A stretch of 64,000 nucleotides of DNA. It comes from DATHTS01 sp041940425. GTDB taxonomy: Bacteria > Acidobacteriota > Blastocatellia > Pyrinomonadales > Pyrinomonadaceae. Each line of letters starts with the position of its first letter. The first letter of the stretch is position 1. Below are positions 27,057 through 36,166 of this stretch, piece by piece. The stretch is from NCBI GenBank assembly GCA_041940425.1, contig JBGTSF010000015.1:7032-71031 (forward strand), written 5' to 3'. Under the pieces are notes generated by a model. It saw only the letters and a program-made list of their open reading frames with translations. It was not told where the DNA came from and searched no databases. Position numbers and translations under genes: made by a program.

Positions 27057-27126
27057 GTTCAAAGTTCAAGGTTCAAGGTTCAAAGTTAGTCGGAAAAACC
27101 TTGAACTTTGAACCTTGAACCTTGAA
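27057..27126. repeat. Inverted heptamer array (GTTCAAG family)
   Basis: Left arm: GTTCAAA, GTTCAAG, GTTCAAG, GTTCAAA at 27057-27084 in exact register. Right arm: CCTTGAA, CTTTGAA, CCTTGAA, CCTTGAA at 27099-27126. The arms are inverted copies across a 14-nt spacer, so the transcript between uppP and recJ could form a long hairpin. A TTG inside the right arm could extend recJ by six codons but is not believed to be used. Confidence 0.88.
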
Positions 27127-27132
27127 CTAAAA

Positions 27133-28845
27133 ATGTTGAAGCGTTGGACAATTCAAAAACACGATCGGGCGGAAGTGATCACGCTTGCCGAAACGCTTAG
27201 AGTTTCTCCTTTAATTGCAGCTTTATTAATCTCGCGCGGTTTTGAAACCGAAGAAAAGGCGCAGAAATTTTTAAATCCGTCTTACGAAGATTTACACGAT
27301 CCGTATCTGTTGAAAGGAATGAAAACGGCGGTTAGTCGCATTCTGAAAGCAATCGAAGAAAATGAAAAAATTCTGATCTGGGGCGATTATGACGTTGACG
27401 GCACGACCGGAACTGTCGTGCTGCGAAAGGCTCTGGAAATTCTTGGCGCGAAAACCGGATTTCACGTTCCAAATCGTTTCACTGAAGGCTACGGCTTAAA
27501 TATCGAGTTTCTCGAAAAAGCGAAAAACAAAGGTTACTCGCTCGTAATTTCCGTTGATACGGGAACGCGTTCGTTCGAGCCGCTTGCCTGGGCGAAAGAA
27601 AACGGGCTTGATGTAATCGTTACAGATCATCATCTTTCGGACGAAACGCGAGGAATTCCCGAATGCGTGGCGATGATCAATCCGAATCAGACGGGCTGTA
27701 ATTACCCGGACAAAAATCTCGCCGGTGTCGGCGTCGCCTTCAAATTGGTTCACGCGCTTTTAAGAGAAAAAGGCAAAGAACATATCATCAAAGGATTTCT
27801 GAAAGTCGTCGCTATCGGCACGATTGCCGACATTATGAATTTGACGGGCGAAAACCGCGCGATCGTCAAGATCGGTCTGGAAGATTTGCCCAAAGCGCAT
27901 AATTTCGGTTTAAAGGCTTTGATGGAAGTTTCCGAATGCCGTTCAGAAATGACGAGTTATCACATCGGTTTCCGCATCGCGCCTCGAATTAATGCGGCGG
28001 GCAGAATGGAAATCGCGCGGCACGTCGTCGAACTTTTTGAAGCCGACAGTTTTGAAAAAGCGCGCGAATTAGCCGAACTTTTGGACAGCCGAAACCGCGA
28101 GCGGCAAAAAGTCCAGCGCGAGATTACCGAATTGGCTCTGCTTGAATACACGGAAAACGGCGGAAGTGAAAAACAAACTCACGCCATAATTGTCGCGGGA
28201 GAAAACTGGCATCGCGGCGTGATCGGTCTGGCGGCTTCTAAAATCACCGAAAAACTGCATCGCCCGTCCGTCGTTATCTCGCTCGAAAACGGTATCGGAC
28301 ACGGTTCGGCGCGTTCGATCGGAAATTATCATTTGCTGAACGGTCTCGAATCCTGCGGCGATCTGATGGAACAATTCGGCGGACACGCCGCCGCGGCGGG
28401 AATGAAGATCAAAGCCGAAAATATTGAAATTTTAAGTGAAAAACTGAATGAACACGCGCGGCAAAATCTTTCCGAAGAAGATTTGATTCCCGAAATAAAG
28501 ATTGACGCAGTAGTTTCTTCCAACACTCTGGATTTAAGCATTATCGAAGAGTTGAAAATGCTCGAACCATTCGGCGCGGGAAATCCGAAACCGGTTTTTG
28601 TTACAAAAGATTTGTATCTTGTTGGCGAACCGTTCGTGATGAAAGAAAAACATCTAAAACTGCGCCTTGCGGATAAAAATCGGAAACAATTCGAAGCCGT
28701 CTGGTGGGACGGCGTTGAAAAATCAAAGGGGCGAACTCTCTCGCCCGAAACGCGCATCGAATTAGCTTATACGCCCGAAGCGAACACATGGCAGGGAAAT
28801 ACGCGCTTACAGCTTGTCGTTGAGGATTTGAGAACGGATAATTGA
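27133..28845 (+). CDS. recJ: Single-stranded-DNA-specific exonuclease RecJ
   Basis: 5'-3' single-strand DNA exonuclease of the DHH family, used in recombination and mismatch repair. The 570 residues contain the metal-binding series: WGDYDVDGTTG, SVDTG, TDHHLSD, the GTIADIM region, and the DHHA1 motif FGGHAAAAGMKI. A C-terminal OB-like region runs to residue 570. The start was set at ATG 27133, the first codon after the heptamer array. Confidence 0.96.
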   Translation: MLKRWTIQKHDRAEVITLAETLRVSPLIAALLISRGFETEEKAQKFLNPSYEDLHDPYLLKGMKTAVSRILKAIEENEKILIWGDYDVDGTTGTVVLRKALEILGAKTGFHVPNRFTEGYGLNIEFLEKAKNKGYSLVISVDTGTRSFEPLAWAKENGLDVIVTDHHLSDETRGIPECVAMINPNQTGCNYPDKNLAGVGVAFKLVHALLREKGKEHIIKGFLKVVAIGTIADIMNLTGENRAIVKIGLEDLPKAHNFGLKALMEVSECRSEMTSYHIGFRIAPRINAAGRMEIARHVVELFEADSFEKARELAELLDSRNRERQKVQREITELALLEYTENGGSEKQTHAIIVAGENWHRGVIGLAASKITEKLHRPSVVISLENGIGHGSARSIGNYHLLNGLESCGDLMEQFGGHAAAAGMKIKAENIEILSEKLNEHARQNLSEEDLIPEIKIDAVVSSNTLDLSIIEELKMLEPFGAGNPKPVFVTKDLYLVGEPFVMKEKHLKLRLADKNRKQFEAVWWDGVEKSKGRTLSPETRIELAYTPEANTWQGNTRLQLVVEDLRTDN

Positions 28846-28862
28846 TTTTTGAGGAAAGAAAA

Positions 28863-29339
28863 ATGGATTTGGTCGTTAAATGGCACGAATTGATGGAAAA
28901 TCCTTTTTTTCAGGATGTTCCGTATAAAGTCGAACTTAATAAATTCGGACAGATTTTAATGAGTCCGGCTTCAAACAAACACGGGATTTTACAAAACCGT
29001 GTGGCTAGGGATATTGAATACGAAAAACAATCCGGCGTTGTAATTATCGAATGTTCAATTCTGACGAGCGAAGGTGTAAGAGTCGCCGATGTTGCTTGGG
29101 CTTCCGATGAATTTGTTGCAGAATTCGAGGAAGTTACACCGTTTCCGAAAGCGCCGGAAATTTGCGTCGAAATAAAATCTCCGGCAAATATACAAGCTGA
29201 AATGGATGAAAAGGTCAGATTATATTTAGAGAAGGGCGCGCATGAAGTTTGGATCGTAGATTTGAAGGGAAAAACAAATTTTTATTCTCACGTCGGAAAA
29301 ATAAAAAAATCGAAACTCGTCAAAAATTTTAGTCTTTGA
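28863..29339 (+). CDS. Uma2 family endonuclease-like protein
   Basis: Protein of 158 residues in the Uma2 (DUF820) family, which has a PD-(D/E)xK nuclease fold. The active-site pattern is present: VRVADVAWAS, then EICVEIKSPAN (ExK), and the end EVWIVD. The start was set at ATG 28863 with GAGGAAAG before it; a TTG at 28842 overlapping the recJ end was rejected. Its stop overlaps the ATG of the next gene (TGATG). The biological role of Uma2 proteins is unproven; they are abundant in cyanobacteria and other lineages. A second copy lies at 50240. Confidence 0.87.
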   Translation: MDLVVKWHELMENPFFQDVPYKVELNKFGQILMSPASNKHGILQNRVARDIEYEKQSGVVIIECSILTSEGVRVADVAWASDEFVAEFEEVTPFPKAPEICVEIKSPANIQAEMDEKVRLYLEKGAHEVWIVDLKGKTNFYSHVGKIKKSKLVKNFSL

Positions 29340-32086
29340 TGTCGAAAGAAGAAAAAAACAAAAAATTAAGAAAACTGCATTTTCAGGCGAAACTGCCGAA
29401 ATATTTTCGCGTCGGCGCGCTGGTCGGACTGGCGGCGACGGTGCTGGTGATTTTGATCGCATTTGTTTTTACTGACCGGACGGAGTTTCGGATGAAAAGT
29501 CTTCCGGCGAATCTTTCGAAAGATGTCATTGCCGAGATCAATCAATTCGAACGCCGCGAAACCGACGATCAGGGAAATCCGAAATATTTTATTAGAGCCG
29601 ATAAAGCCACGACATTTTCCGACAATCATCAGGAAATGGAAAATATTTTCTTGCAGGTTTTTGACGAAACCGGAGAAAAATCCGATGTTATCACGGCGGA
29701 AAAAGCCATCTATATTCCGAAGGAAAACAAAAATTTCGACGCTTTTTTCGCAGGCAATGTAAATATCGAAACGCGCGACGCTTTGAAAGTCAAAACCGAT
29801 CAGCTCGCATACAAAAAGGAAACCGAAATTGCCGAAGCCGAAGAATATATCGAGTTTGAAAGAGAAAATGTTTCGGGGCATTCGACGGGCGCGATCGTTC
29901 ACGTTAAGGAAAAACGAATCGAACTTTTGAAAGATGTCGAGATCAGTTCTTTTGATTTCGGAAGCAACGGCGAATTTGCAAATAAAGATATAAAGAGCGC
30001 GACACTGAAGGCAAATTACGCGATGTTCGATCAGGGCGCGGGCAAGATCGAACTCAAAGAAAACGTTTTTATTGACGTGATTCCGAGCGGTCTAAATAAG
30101 GAGTTTTCTCAGCCGACCGAGATCAGCTCGAGTAATGCGACCGCGTTTTTTACCGGAAAGGAAATCAAACAGATCGAATTGAACGGAAATGTAAAAGTAA
30201 TCCAAAAACCGGTCAATAATAAATATACAAACACGCGGGCAAACCGCGCGAAAGTGAAAATTGAAAAGGAATTAAAATCGCTCGAACTTTTTGAAAATGT
30301 CGAGATCGAAACGACCGTCAACAATTCAAAGCCGACGAAAATTAATACCCAATACGCGCTTTATCAAAAGGACGCAGAACGTTTTGAAATGAAAAACGGC
30401 GTTCATATTTTGACTTCGCAAAACGGCGACGCGGCGGACATCAAAGCGAACGACGCGGTTTATGAACAAACGAACGGCAAAATTTTTCTTATCGGCAATG
30501 CCGAAATCTGGCAGAAGGAAAATTTCATTAAAGGCGATCAATTGAACGCCGATCTTTATCCCGGTAAGCAGTTAAAATTCGCCGTCGCCAAAGGCAATAC
30601 TTATCTCAAGCAAGTTACCGAAGACCGCCGGACGGAAATTTTCGCGCCGGAATTGAACACTGCTTTTAACGAAAATCAAAAAATCCAAAATGCCAACGCG
30701 CTCGGCGCGAGCAATGTTACGGTTATTCCGGCAAATGCGAACGAATACACGAAGCTGACGCTTTCCGCGCCGAATGCGATTCGTCTGAATTTTCATAACG
30801 AAGGACTTTTGCGCGAGATGCAGACCGAAGGGCGCACGACGATCAATCTGAACGCGCCGAACAATAAACCCGACGCGGCAAACAAACGACTGACCGCCGA
30901 TTCTGTAAAAACGATCTTGCAGGCGGACGGAAAAAATCTGGCGCACGCCGAAGCCGTCGGCAACGGCGAACTTTTTATCGAGCCGCTTCGCGCTTCGGCG
31001 GAAAATTATAAAACGACGATCAATGCGCCGCGTTTCAACTGCGACTTCTTTCCGACCGGGAACAATGCGAAAAACTGCACCGCCGCGACGAAAACAAAAA
31101 CCCTCCGCGTGCCGACCGTTGCGGCAAATAACCGCGGAACACAGACGCTTTTAGCCGATACGCTGAAAGCGGTTTTTAATCCGAATTCGCAGGACATCGA
31201 ATCTCTGACCGCCGACGGGAATGCGAAATTTACCGAACTCGACCGCAATGCTATCTCATCGCAGATAATTTACACGGCGGGCGATCAGAGAGTAAAACTT
31301 GCGGGCGGCGAGCCGACCGTTTGGGATTCGCGCGCGCGGGCGAAGGCGAATAATGTCGAATGGGACACGAAAAACAATAAATCATATTTGACGGGCGGGG
31401 TCAGCACGACCTATTACAATCAAAAAACCACGGGCGGCGCAACGCCGTTTATGGCGACGAATTCGCCGGTTTATCTGACCGCCGACAACGCCGAATTCAA
31501 TCACGCGCAGGAAACCGCGCTTTATTTCGGCAACGCGCGGGCGTGGCAGGAAAACAATTACATTCGCGCCGACAAACTGCTTTTACAGCAAAAACAAGGT
31601 CAGCTTTTCGGTGAAGGAAATGTGCAGAGTTCGGTATATGATGTCAAAAGAAAAGTTGACGGAAAAGAAGTAAATGTTCCGGTTTCGGCGGCGGCGCAGA
31701 AGATTTCATATAATCGTGATAACCGCGTTTTGCGTTACGAAGGTTCGGTTGATATTCGTCAGGGAACAGACCGCATCACGTCGGAAATTGCGACGATCTC
31801 GATGGATAAAAATAATGAGCTGGAAAGATCAGTCGTCGAAAATTCCGTTGTTTTAACACAGCCGAATCGAAAGGCGACCGGCGATTGGGCGCAATACACT
31901 GCGGCGAAAGAAGAGTTTATTTTACGCGGCAATCCGGCGCGGATTGACGATGCCGAACAAGGCTCGTCTGCCGGAGCGCAGGTTACGGTTTATATAAAGG
32001 AAAACCGCGTCATCGGCGAAAGCAAAACCGAGCAGACGAATACAGGCAGAATCCGCTCGGTTTATAAAATCAAAAAGAACGAATAG
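29339..32086 (+). CDS. Giant LptC/LptA-like lipopolysaccharide transport protein
   Basis: Envelope protein of 915 residues with one N-terminal membrane helix at about 24-44 and a long periplasmic region. After the helix comes an LptC-like segment (FFAGNVNIETRDALKVKTDQLAY), followed by several OstA/LptA-like beta-jellyroll stretches with recurring motifs such as LKENVFID, LNGNVKV, FGEGNVQS and YEGSVDI. In E. coli LptC (191 residues) and LptA (185) are separate; here one chain could span both roles. The gene directly downstream encodes LptB. It is expected to form part of the bridge carrying LPS from the inner to the outer membrane. Confidence 0.85.
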   Translation: MSKEEKNKKLRKLHFQAKLPKYFRVGALVGLAATVLVILIAFVFTDRTEFRMKSLPANLSKDVIAEINQFERRETDDQGNPKYFIRADKATTFSDNHQEMENIFLQVFDETGEKSDVITAEKAIYIPKENKNFDAFFAGNVNIETRDALKVKTDQLAYKKETEIAEAEEYIEFERENVSGHSTGAIVHVKEKRIELLKDVEISSFDFGSNGEFANKDIKSATLKANYAMFDQGAGKIELKENVFIDVIPSGLNKEFSQPTEISSSNATAFFTGKEIKQIELNGNVKVIQKPVNNKYTNTRANRAKVKIEKELKSLELFENVEIETTVNNSKPTKINTQYALYQKDAERFEMKNGVHILTSQNGDAADIKANDAVYEQTNGKIFLIGNAEIWQKENFIKGDQLNADLYPGKQLKFAVAKGNTYLKQVTEDRRTEIFAPELNTAFNENQKIQNANALGASNVTVIPANANEYTKLTLSAPNAIRLNFHNEGLLREMQTEGRTTINLNAPNNKPDAANKRLTADSVKTILQADGKNLAHAEAVGNGELFIEPLRASAENYKTTINAPRFNCDFFPTGNNAKNCTAATKTKTLRVPTVAANNRGTQTLLADTLKAVFNPNSQDIESLTADGNAKFTELDRNAISSQIIYTAGDQRVKLAGGEPTVWDSRARAKANNVEWDTKNNKSYLTGGVSTTYYNQKTTGGATPFMATNSPVYLTADNAEFNHAQETALYFGNARAWQENNYIRADKLLLQQKQGQLFGEGNVQSSVYDVKRKVDGKEVNVPVSAAAQKISYNRDNRVLRYEGSVDIRQGTDRITSEIATISMDKNNELERSVVENSVVLTQPNRKATGDWAQYTAAKEEFILRGNPARIDDAEQGSSAGAQVTVYIKENRVIGESKTEQTNTGRIRSVYKIKKNE

Positions 32087-32097
32087 AATAATTTTTA

Positions 32098-32883
32098 ATG
32101 TTCGCATTTTTTGGAAAAAACAATTCCCAGACGGAAAACGGCAATTATGAAAATGTAATTGCCGATTCTCTTTGCGCGTTTAATTTGCAGAAAACATACG
32201 GTCGGCGGCGCGTCGTGGATGATGTCAGTTTATATGTCAAACAGGGCGAGATCGTCGGGCTTTTAGGTGCGAACGGCGCGGGAAAAACGACCTCGTTTTA
32301 TATGATGGTCGGGCTGGAAAGAACCGAGCAAGGGAAAATTTTTCTCAACAATCAGGACGTAACCGCTCTTCCGATGTATCTCCGGGCGCGGCTCGGATTG
32401 GGCTATTTGCCGCAGGAGCCTTCGATCTTTCGCAAAATGTCTGCGGAGCAAAATATTCTCGCCGTTTTGGAAACGATGAAAATGAAACGCTCCGAAAGAT
32501 TTGATCGGCTCGAAGAATTACTGGAAGAATTCGGCGTAACGCACGTTCGCAAAACGCGCGGCGATTCGCTTTCGGGCGGCGAACGGCGGCGCGTCGAGAT
32601 CGCTCGGTGTCTGGCGAGCGAGCCGGAATTTATTTTGTTGGATGAACCGTTTGCCGGAATTGATCCGATCGCGATTGACGACATACGCGAAATTATTTTG
32701 TATCTCAAAGAGCAGGGAATCGGCATCCTTATTACGGATCACAATGTCCGCGAAACGCTCGGCATCACCGACCGCGCGTATATTATGGCGGAAGGCAAAA
32801 TCTTGAAAAGCGGTATGCCGGACGAACTGGTCAAAGATTCGGAAGTCCGACGGCTTTATCTCGGCGAAAGGTTTAGTTTATAG
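32098..32883 (+). CDS. lptB: LPS export ABC transporter ATPase LptB
   Basis: Cytosolic ATPase powering LPS extraction by the LptB2FG complex. The 261 residues show Walker A GANGAGKTTS, the Q-loop in LGYLPQEPSIFRKM, the ABC signature LSGGERRR, Walker B FILLDEPFAGIDP and the switch His in ITDHNVRE. An extra N-terminal stretch of about 22 residues precedes the domain. It lies between the LptC/A-like gene and rpoN, as in the proteobacterial locus. LptF/G are not in the window. Confidence 0.95.
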   Translation: MFAFFGKNNSQTENGNYENVIADSLCAFNLQKTYGRRRVVDDVSLYVKQGEIVGLLGANGAGKTTSFYMMVGLERTEQGKIFLNNQDVTALPMYLRARLGLGYLPQEPSIFRKMSAEQNILAVLETMKMKRSERFDRLEELLEEFGVTHVRKTRGDSLSGGERRRVEIARCLASEPEFILLDEPFAGIDPIAIDDIREIILYLKEQGIGILITDHNVRETLGITDRAYIMAEGKILKSGMPDELVKDSEVRRLYLGERFSL

Positions 32884-32950
32884 AGATTCGGTTTGCGCAT
32901 TGATCGAGCAAATGAGTTATAATTTAATAAATTTCGGAAATCAACATTTT

Positions 32951-32979
32951 TTGACTTGGCGCGATTTCCAAACTAGAAT
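32951..32979 (+). promoter_or_regulatory. Sigma-70-type promoter for rpoN, near-leaderless
   Basis: TTGACT at 32951-32956 and TAGAAT at 32974-32979 with a 17-bp spacer. A start about 7 bases after the -10 would fall near 32986, only about 6 bases before the rpoN ATG at 32992. No Shine-Dalgarno sequence is present in that stretch. Confidence 0.6.
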
Positions 32980-32991
32980 TTTTAATACAAT

Positions 32992-34572
32992 ATGTCATCG
33001 TTACGACTTACCACACAATTAAAACAGCAGATGGTTCTTACGCCGCAATTGAGGCAGAGAATCGAAATGCTCCAGATGACAACGCTCGAACTTGCCGAAC
33101 TCATCCAGCAGGAATTGGAAAAAAACGTCGTTCTCGAAGAAGTTCCGGCGACTGAAGAATTAAACGAGATCGCCGAAAAAATTCTCGATCAAAATGCGAG
33201 CGGTCAGGAAGATTTTGAAGGACAAAACGACCGGAATTCAGAATTGAAATCGGATTCTCAATCTGATGATTTTGAAGCCTACGAGGAATTTTCGCCCGAA
33301 AAACCGCTCGAAAACGGACATAAAGAGGATTTTGATGCGGAAAATGAGTTTGAAGGCGACGAGCCGTCGGAAGAAAAATCCGACGCTTTCGACGAAGTTG
33401 ATTTCGGCAGGGAATTTCAGGAATATCTCGATCCCGGTTATCGAACTCAGGAATTCGAATATAAAGAAGACGCGCCGAGTTTCGAGCAATTTTTGTCGCG
33501 GACGGAAAATCTGACTGAACATCTCGAATGGCAGGTTCACCTGCTGAACATCAGCGAAGAACTCGAAGAAACGGCGATTGGCGTGATCGGCAATCTCGAC
33601 AGCGACGGGCGTTTGACGGCGACCAATGAAGAGATCGCCGAACTCTGCGGCGTGTCGGAAGAGGTTGCGGAAAAAGCGCGGCAGATCGTGATGAAACTCG
33701 AACCCGTCGGATGCGGCGCGCGAAACGTCAAGGAATGTCTGCTTGCCCAGCTCGAATCAAACGGCGAAAAAGAGAGTCTCGCATACGAACTTGTCAGCGA
33801 ACACCTCGAAGACCTGCAGCCGCATCGTCTCCAGCATTTATCGAAAGACACCGGAATTGACGTCCACACGCTCAACGAGGAAATCAACAAGGTCAGAATT
33901 TTAGACCCGTATCCGGGCAGACGTTATTCGACCGACGAGCCAATTTATGTTTCGCCCGAAGTATATATCGAAAAGGTCGAAGACGATTATGTAATCTATT
34001 TTGCCGATGACGGCAGTCCGCGTTTGCGAATCAGCCCGACGTATCAACAATTGCTCGATAAAAACGATACGACGAAGGAAACGAAGGATTACATAAAAGA
34101 CAACGTGCGCTCGGCGATTGACCTTTTGCGGAATATCGAACACCGCAAACAGACGATCTACCGAGTTGTCGAATGTATCGTCAAAAAACAGCGCGATTTT
34201 CTCGATTACGGCGTTCAGCACATCAAACCGATGATGCTGAAAGACGTTGCGGAAGACATCGGGATGCATCTTTCGACGATTTCGCGCGTCGTCAACCGAA
34301 AATACGCGCACACGCCGCAGGGCGTGATCGAGCTTCGCCGGTTCTTCTCGGAAGGAATGATGAATGAGGACGGCGAGGAAGTTTCGACGCGGATTCTGAA
34401 ATTGAAAATTAAAAAAATGATCGAGGAAGAGGATACGAAAAAGCCTCTGACCGACGACAAGATCGCCAAACTTTTAAGCAAGGAAGGCGTAAAACTTTCG
34501 CGCCGCACGGTCGCCAAATACCGCGACCAGATGCAGATTCCCGGCTCGCGCGAAAGAAAAACTATTATTTAG
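32992..34572 (+). CDS. rpoN: RNA polymerase sigma-54 factor RpoN
   Basis: Alternative sigma factor that recognises -24/-12 promoters and needs AAA+ activators. The 526 residues include region I (TTQLKQQMVLTPQLRQRIEMLQ), a very acidic region II of about 120 residues, the core-binding region, the HTH region (DVAEDIGMHLSTISRVVNRKY) and the RpoN box RRTVAKYRDQM near the end. Length is slightly above typical because of region II. It keeps the conserved position between lptB and hpf. Confidence 0.97.
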   Translation: MSSLRLTTQLKQQMVLTPQLRQRIEMLQMTTLELAELIQQELEKNVVLEEVPATEELNEIAEKILDQNASGQEDFEGQNDRNSELKSDSQSDDFEAYEEFSPEKPLENGHKEDFDAENEFEGDEPSEEKSDAFDEVDFGREFQEYLDPGYRTQEFEYKEDAPSFEQFLSRTENLTEHLEWQVHLLNISEELEETAIGVIGNLDSDGRLTATNEEIAELCGVSEEVAEKARQIVMKLEPVGCGARNVKECLLAQLESNGEKESLAYELVSEHLEDLQPHRLQHLSKDTGIDVHTLNEEINKVRILDPYPGRRYSTDEPIYVSPEVYIEKVEDDYVIYFADDGSPRLRISPTYQQLLDKNDTTKETKDYIKDNVRSAIDLLRNIEHRKQTIYRVVECIVKKQRDFLDYGVQHIKPMMLKDVAEDIGMHLSTISRVVNRKYAHTPQGVIELRRFFSEGMMNEDGEEVSTRILKLKIKKMIEEEDTKKPLTDDKIAKLLSKEGVKLSRRTVAKYRDQMQIPGSRERKTII

Positions 34573-34654
34573 TAATTCGTAAACCGTTAATTGTGAATCG
34601 TTGTAATTTTAATTATTCACGATTAACGATTCACGATTAATGATTCACTAAATT
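34573..34654. repeat. Inverted heptamer array (ACGATTA/ACGATTC family)
   Basis: The right part (about 34612-34650) reads in 7-bp register as ATTATTC, ACGATTA, ACGATTC, ACGATTA, ATGATTC. The left part (about 34573-34605) read on the other strand gives degenerate heptads (ACGATTC, ACAATTA, ACGGTTT, ACGAATT). It fills the rpoN-hpf gap and could fold as an imperfect hairpin. Confidence 0.75.
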
Positions 34655-35185
34655 ATGAAATTTGAATACACTGGAAGACACATCGAAGTTACTCCGGCAA
34701 TGCGATCCCATGTCGAAGAGCATTTCGGACGGATCAAACATCTTTTCGACGGCAATCATACCAAAGCTCATGTCATCATCGAGGTCGAACGCGGCAGGCA
34801 CCGCTCGGAAATAATCGTCAATTGGCGCAAGGAAGTTTTTACGGCGACGACGACGCTCGACGATATGTATCAATCGCTTTCCAAATCAATTGATAAAATT
34901 GAAAAACAAGCCCGCCGCTTGAAAAATAAGATCATTGATAAATCGCACAAGGCGAAAAAGGTCAGCGAGGTAACGGTTGATTCGCAAGCCGTCCAGCCCG
35001 CGCCGAACAGTCCGCGAATTATCAATTCGCGCCGCTACGCGATCAAGCCGATGCGCGCCGACGAAGCCGCACTGGTTTTGGAAGATCAGGAAAATCAGTT
35101 TCTCGTTTTCCGAAACGCGGATAACGAAAATATTTCGATAATTTACAAACGAAAAGACGGCAATTACGGTCTGATCGAACCGTAA
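34655..35185 (+). CDS. hpf: Long-form ribosome hibernation promoting factor
   Basis: Binds the small ribosomal subunit in slow growth; the long form drives 100S dimer formation. At 176 residues it has the N-terminal domain (EVTPAMRSHVEEHFGRI, VEVERGRHRSEI) and the C-terminal dimerisation domain (RRYAIKPMRADEAAL, ending YKRKDGNYGLIEP). This makes it long HPF, not the short proteobacterial type. It lies between rpoN and hprK. Confidence 0.95.
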   Translation: MKFEYTGRHIEVTPAMRSHVEEHFGRIKHLFDGNHTKAHVIIEVERGRHRSEIIVNWRKEVFTATTTLDDMYQSLSKSIDKIEKQARRLKNKIIDKSHKAKKVSEVTVDSQAVQPAPNSPRIINSRRYAIKPMRADEAALVLEDQENQFLVFRNADNENISIIYKRKDGNYGLIEP

Positions 35186-35200
35186 AGCCGTAGCTTGTTA

Positions 35201-36163
35201 ATGACTTCTAAACATCATAACGAAATTTCTTTTATCACAATCGAGGAATTCGTTTCGACCGCGCCGGAAGAATTGAAACTAACGGTCATCACCGGCGCGG
35301 GCGGCATTAAAGAGAGATTTATTTCTTCACCCAGAATCCAAAAACTGGGTTTGGCTCTCGCCGGATTTACGCATTATATTCATCAGGGTCGCGTTCAGCT
35401 TGTCGGGCAGAGCGAGATTTCCTATCTCAAACAATTGCCGAAAGAAAAACGGATCGAAGCCCTGAGAAATCTTTCACTTGAAAAAATAAGCTGTATTTTA
35501 ATCACAAAAAATCTCGACGCCCCCGAGGAATTGATCGAAATCGCCGAAGAAATTGATCTTCCGGTGATTCGAACTTCGACCGTCAGCTCGACCGCCATCG
35601 GAACGGTTTCCAACTTTTTGCAGGAAAAACTCGCGCCTTCCGTTTCTCTGCACAGCGTTCTGTTGGGAATGTATGGACTCGGCGTTTTGCTGAGGGGAAA
35701 ATCGGGCATCGGAAAATCGGAATGCGCTCTCGATCTCATTACGCGCGGTCATCGGCTGATTTCGGACGATACCGTGATCGTCAAAAAGATCGGAAAAAAA
35801 CTCGAAGGTTACGCGCCCGAACTGACCGCCGGACATATGGAAATCCGCGGTCTCGGAATTATCAATATCCGCGATCTGTTCGGCGTTTCGGCTGTCGAAC
35901 CGAACAGAAAGATAGATTTGTGCATCGAATTAAGAAAATGGATGGATGTCGAGGAAATTGAACGGCTCGGTCTGGAAACCGAAACGGAAGAAATTTTGGA
36001 GATCAAGATTCCGAAATTTGTTTTGCCGGTCAGCTCCGGCAGAAATATCTCGACCCTTGTCGAAACCGCTGTGCGGATGTATCTTCTAAAATCAGCCGGA
36101 TTCGATGCCGCTCAAAAACTGATCGAGCGGCATGCGGCGGTGGTCGGTCGTGAAAGTCATTAA
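35201..36163 (+). CDS. hprK: HPr kinase/phosphorylase
   Basis: Bifunctional enzyme that phosphorylates and dephosphorylates a serine of HPr. The 320 residues contain the P-loop GKSGIGKSECALDL at about 167-180, the SDDTVIV motif, and the family signature MEIRGLGIINIRDLFG. The target HPr lies four genes downstream. ATG 35201 was preferred over an in-frame TTG at 35195. With EIIA and HPr nearby but no sugar permease seen, this is likely a regulatory PTS branch. Confidence 0.96.
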   Translation: MTSKHHNEISFITIEEFVSTAPEELKLTVITGAGGIKERFISSPRIQKLGLALAGFTHYIHQGRVQLVGQSEISYLKQLPKEKRIEALRNLSLEKISCILITKNLDAPEELIEIAEEIDLPVIRTSTVSSTAIGTVSNFLQEKLAPSVSLHSVLLGMYGLGVLLRGKSGIGKSECALDLITRGHRLISDDTVIVKKIGKKLEGYAPELTAGHMEIRGLGIINIRDLFGVSAVEPNRKIDLCIELRKWMDVEEIERLGLETETEEILEIKIPKFVLPVSSGRNISTLVETAVRMYLLKSAGFDAAQKLIERHAAVVGRESH

Positions 36164-36166
36164 AAT

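Noticed and set aside
27115..27132. TTG start six codons upstream of recJ.
   Set aside because: It lies inside the inverted heptamer array; ATG 27133 gives a normal RecJ N-terminus.
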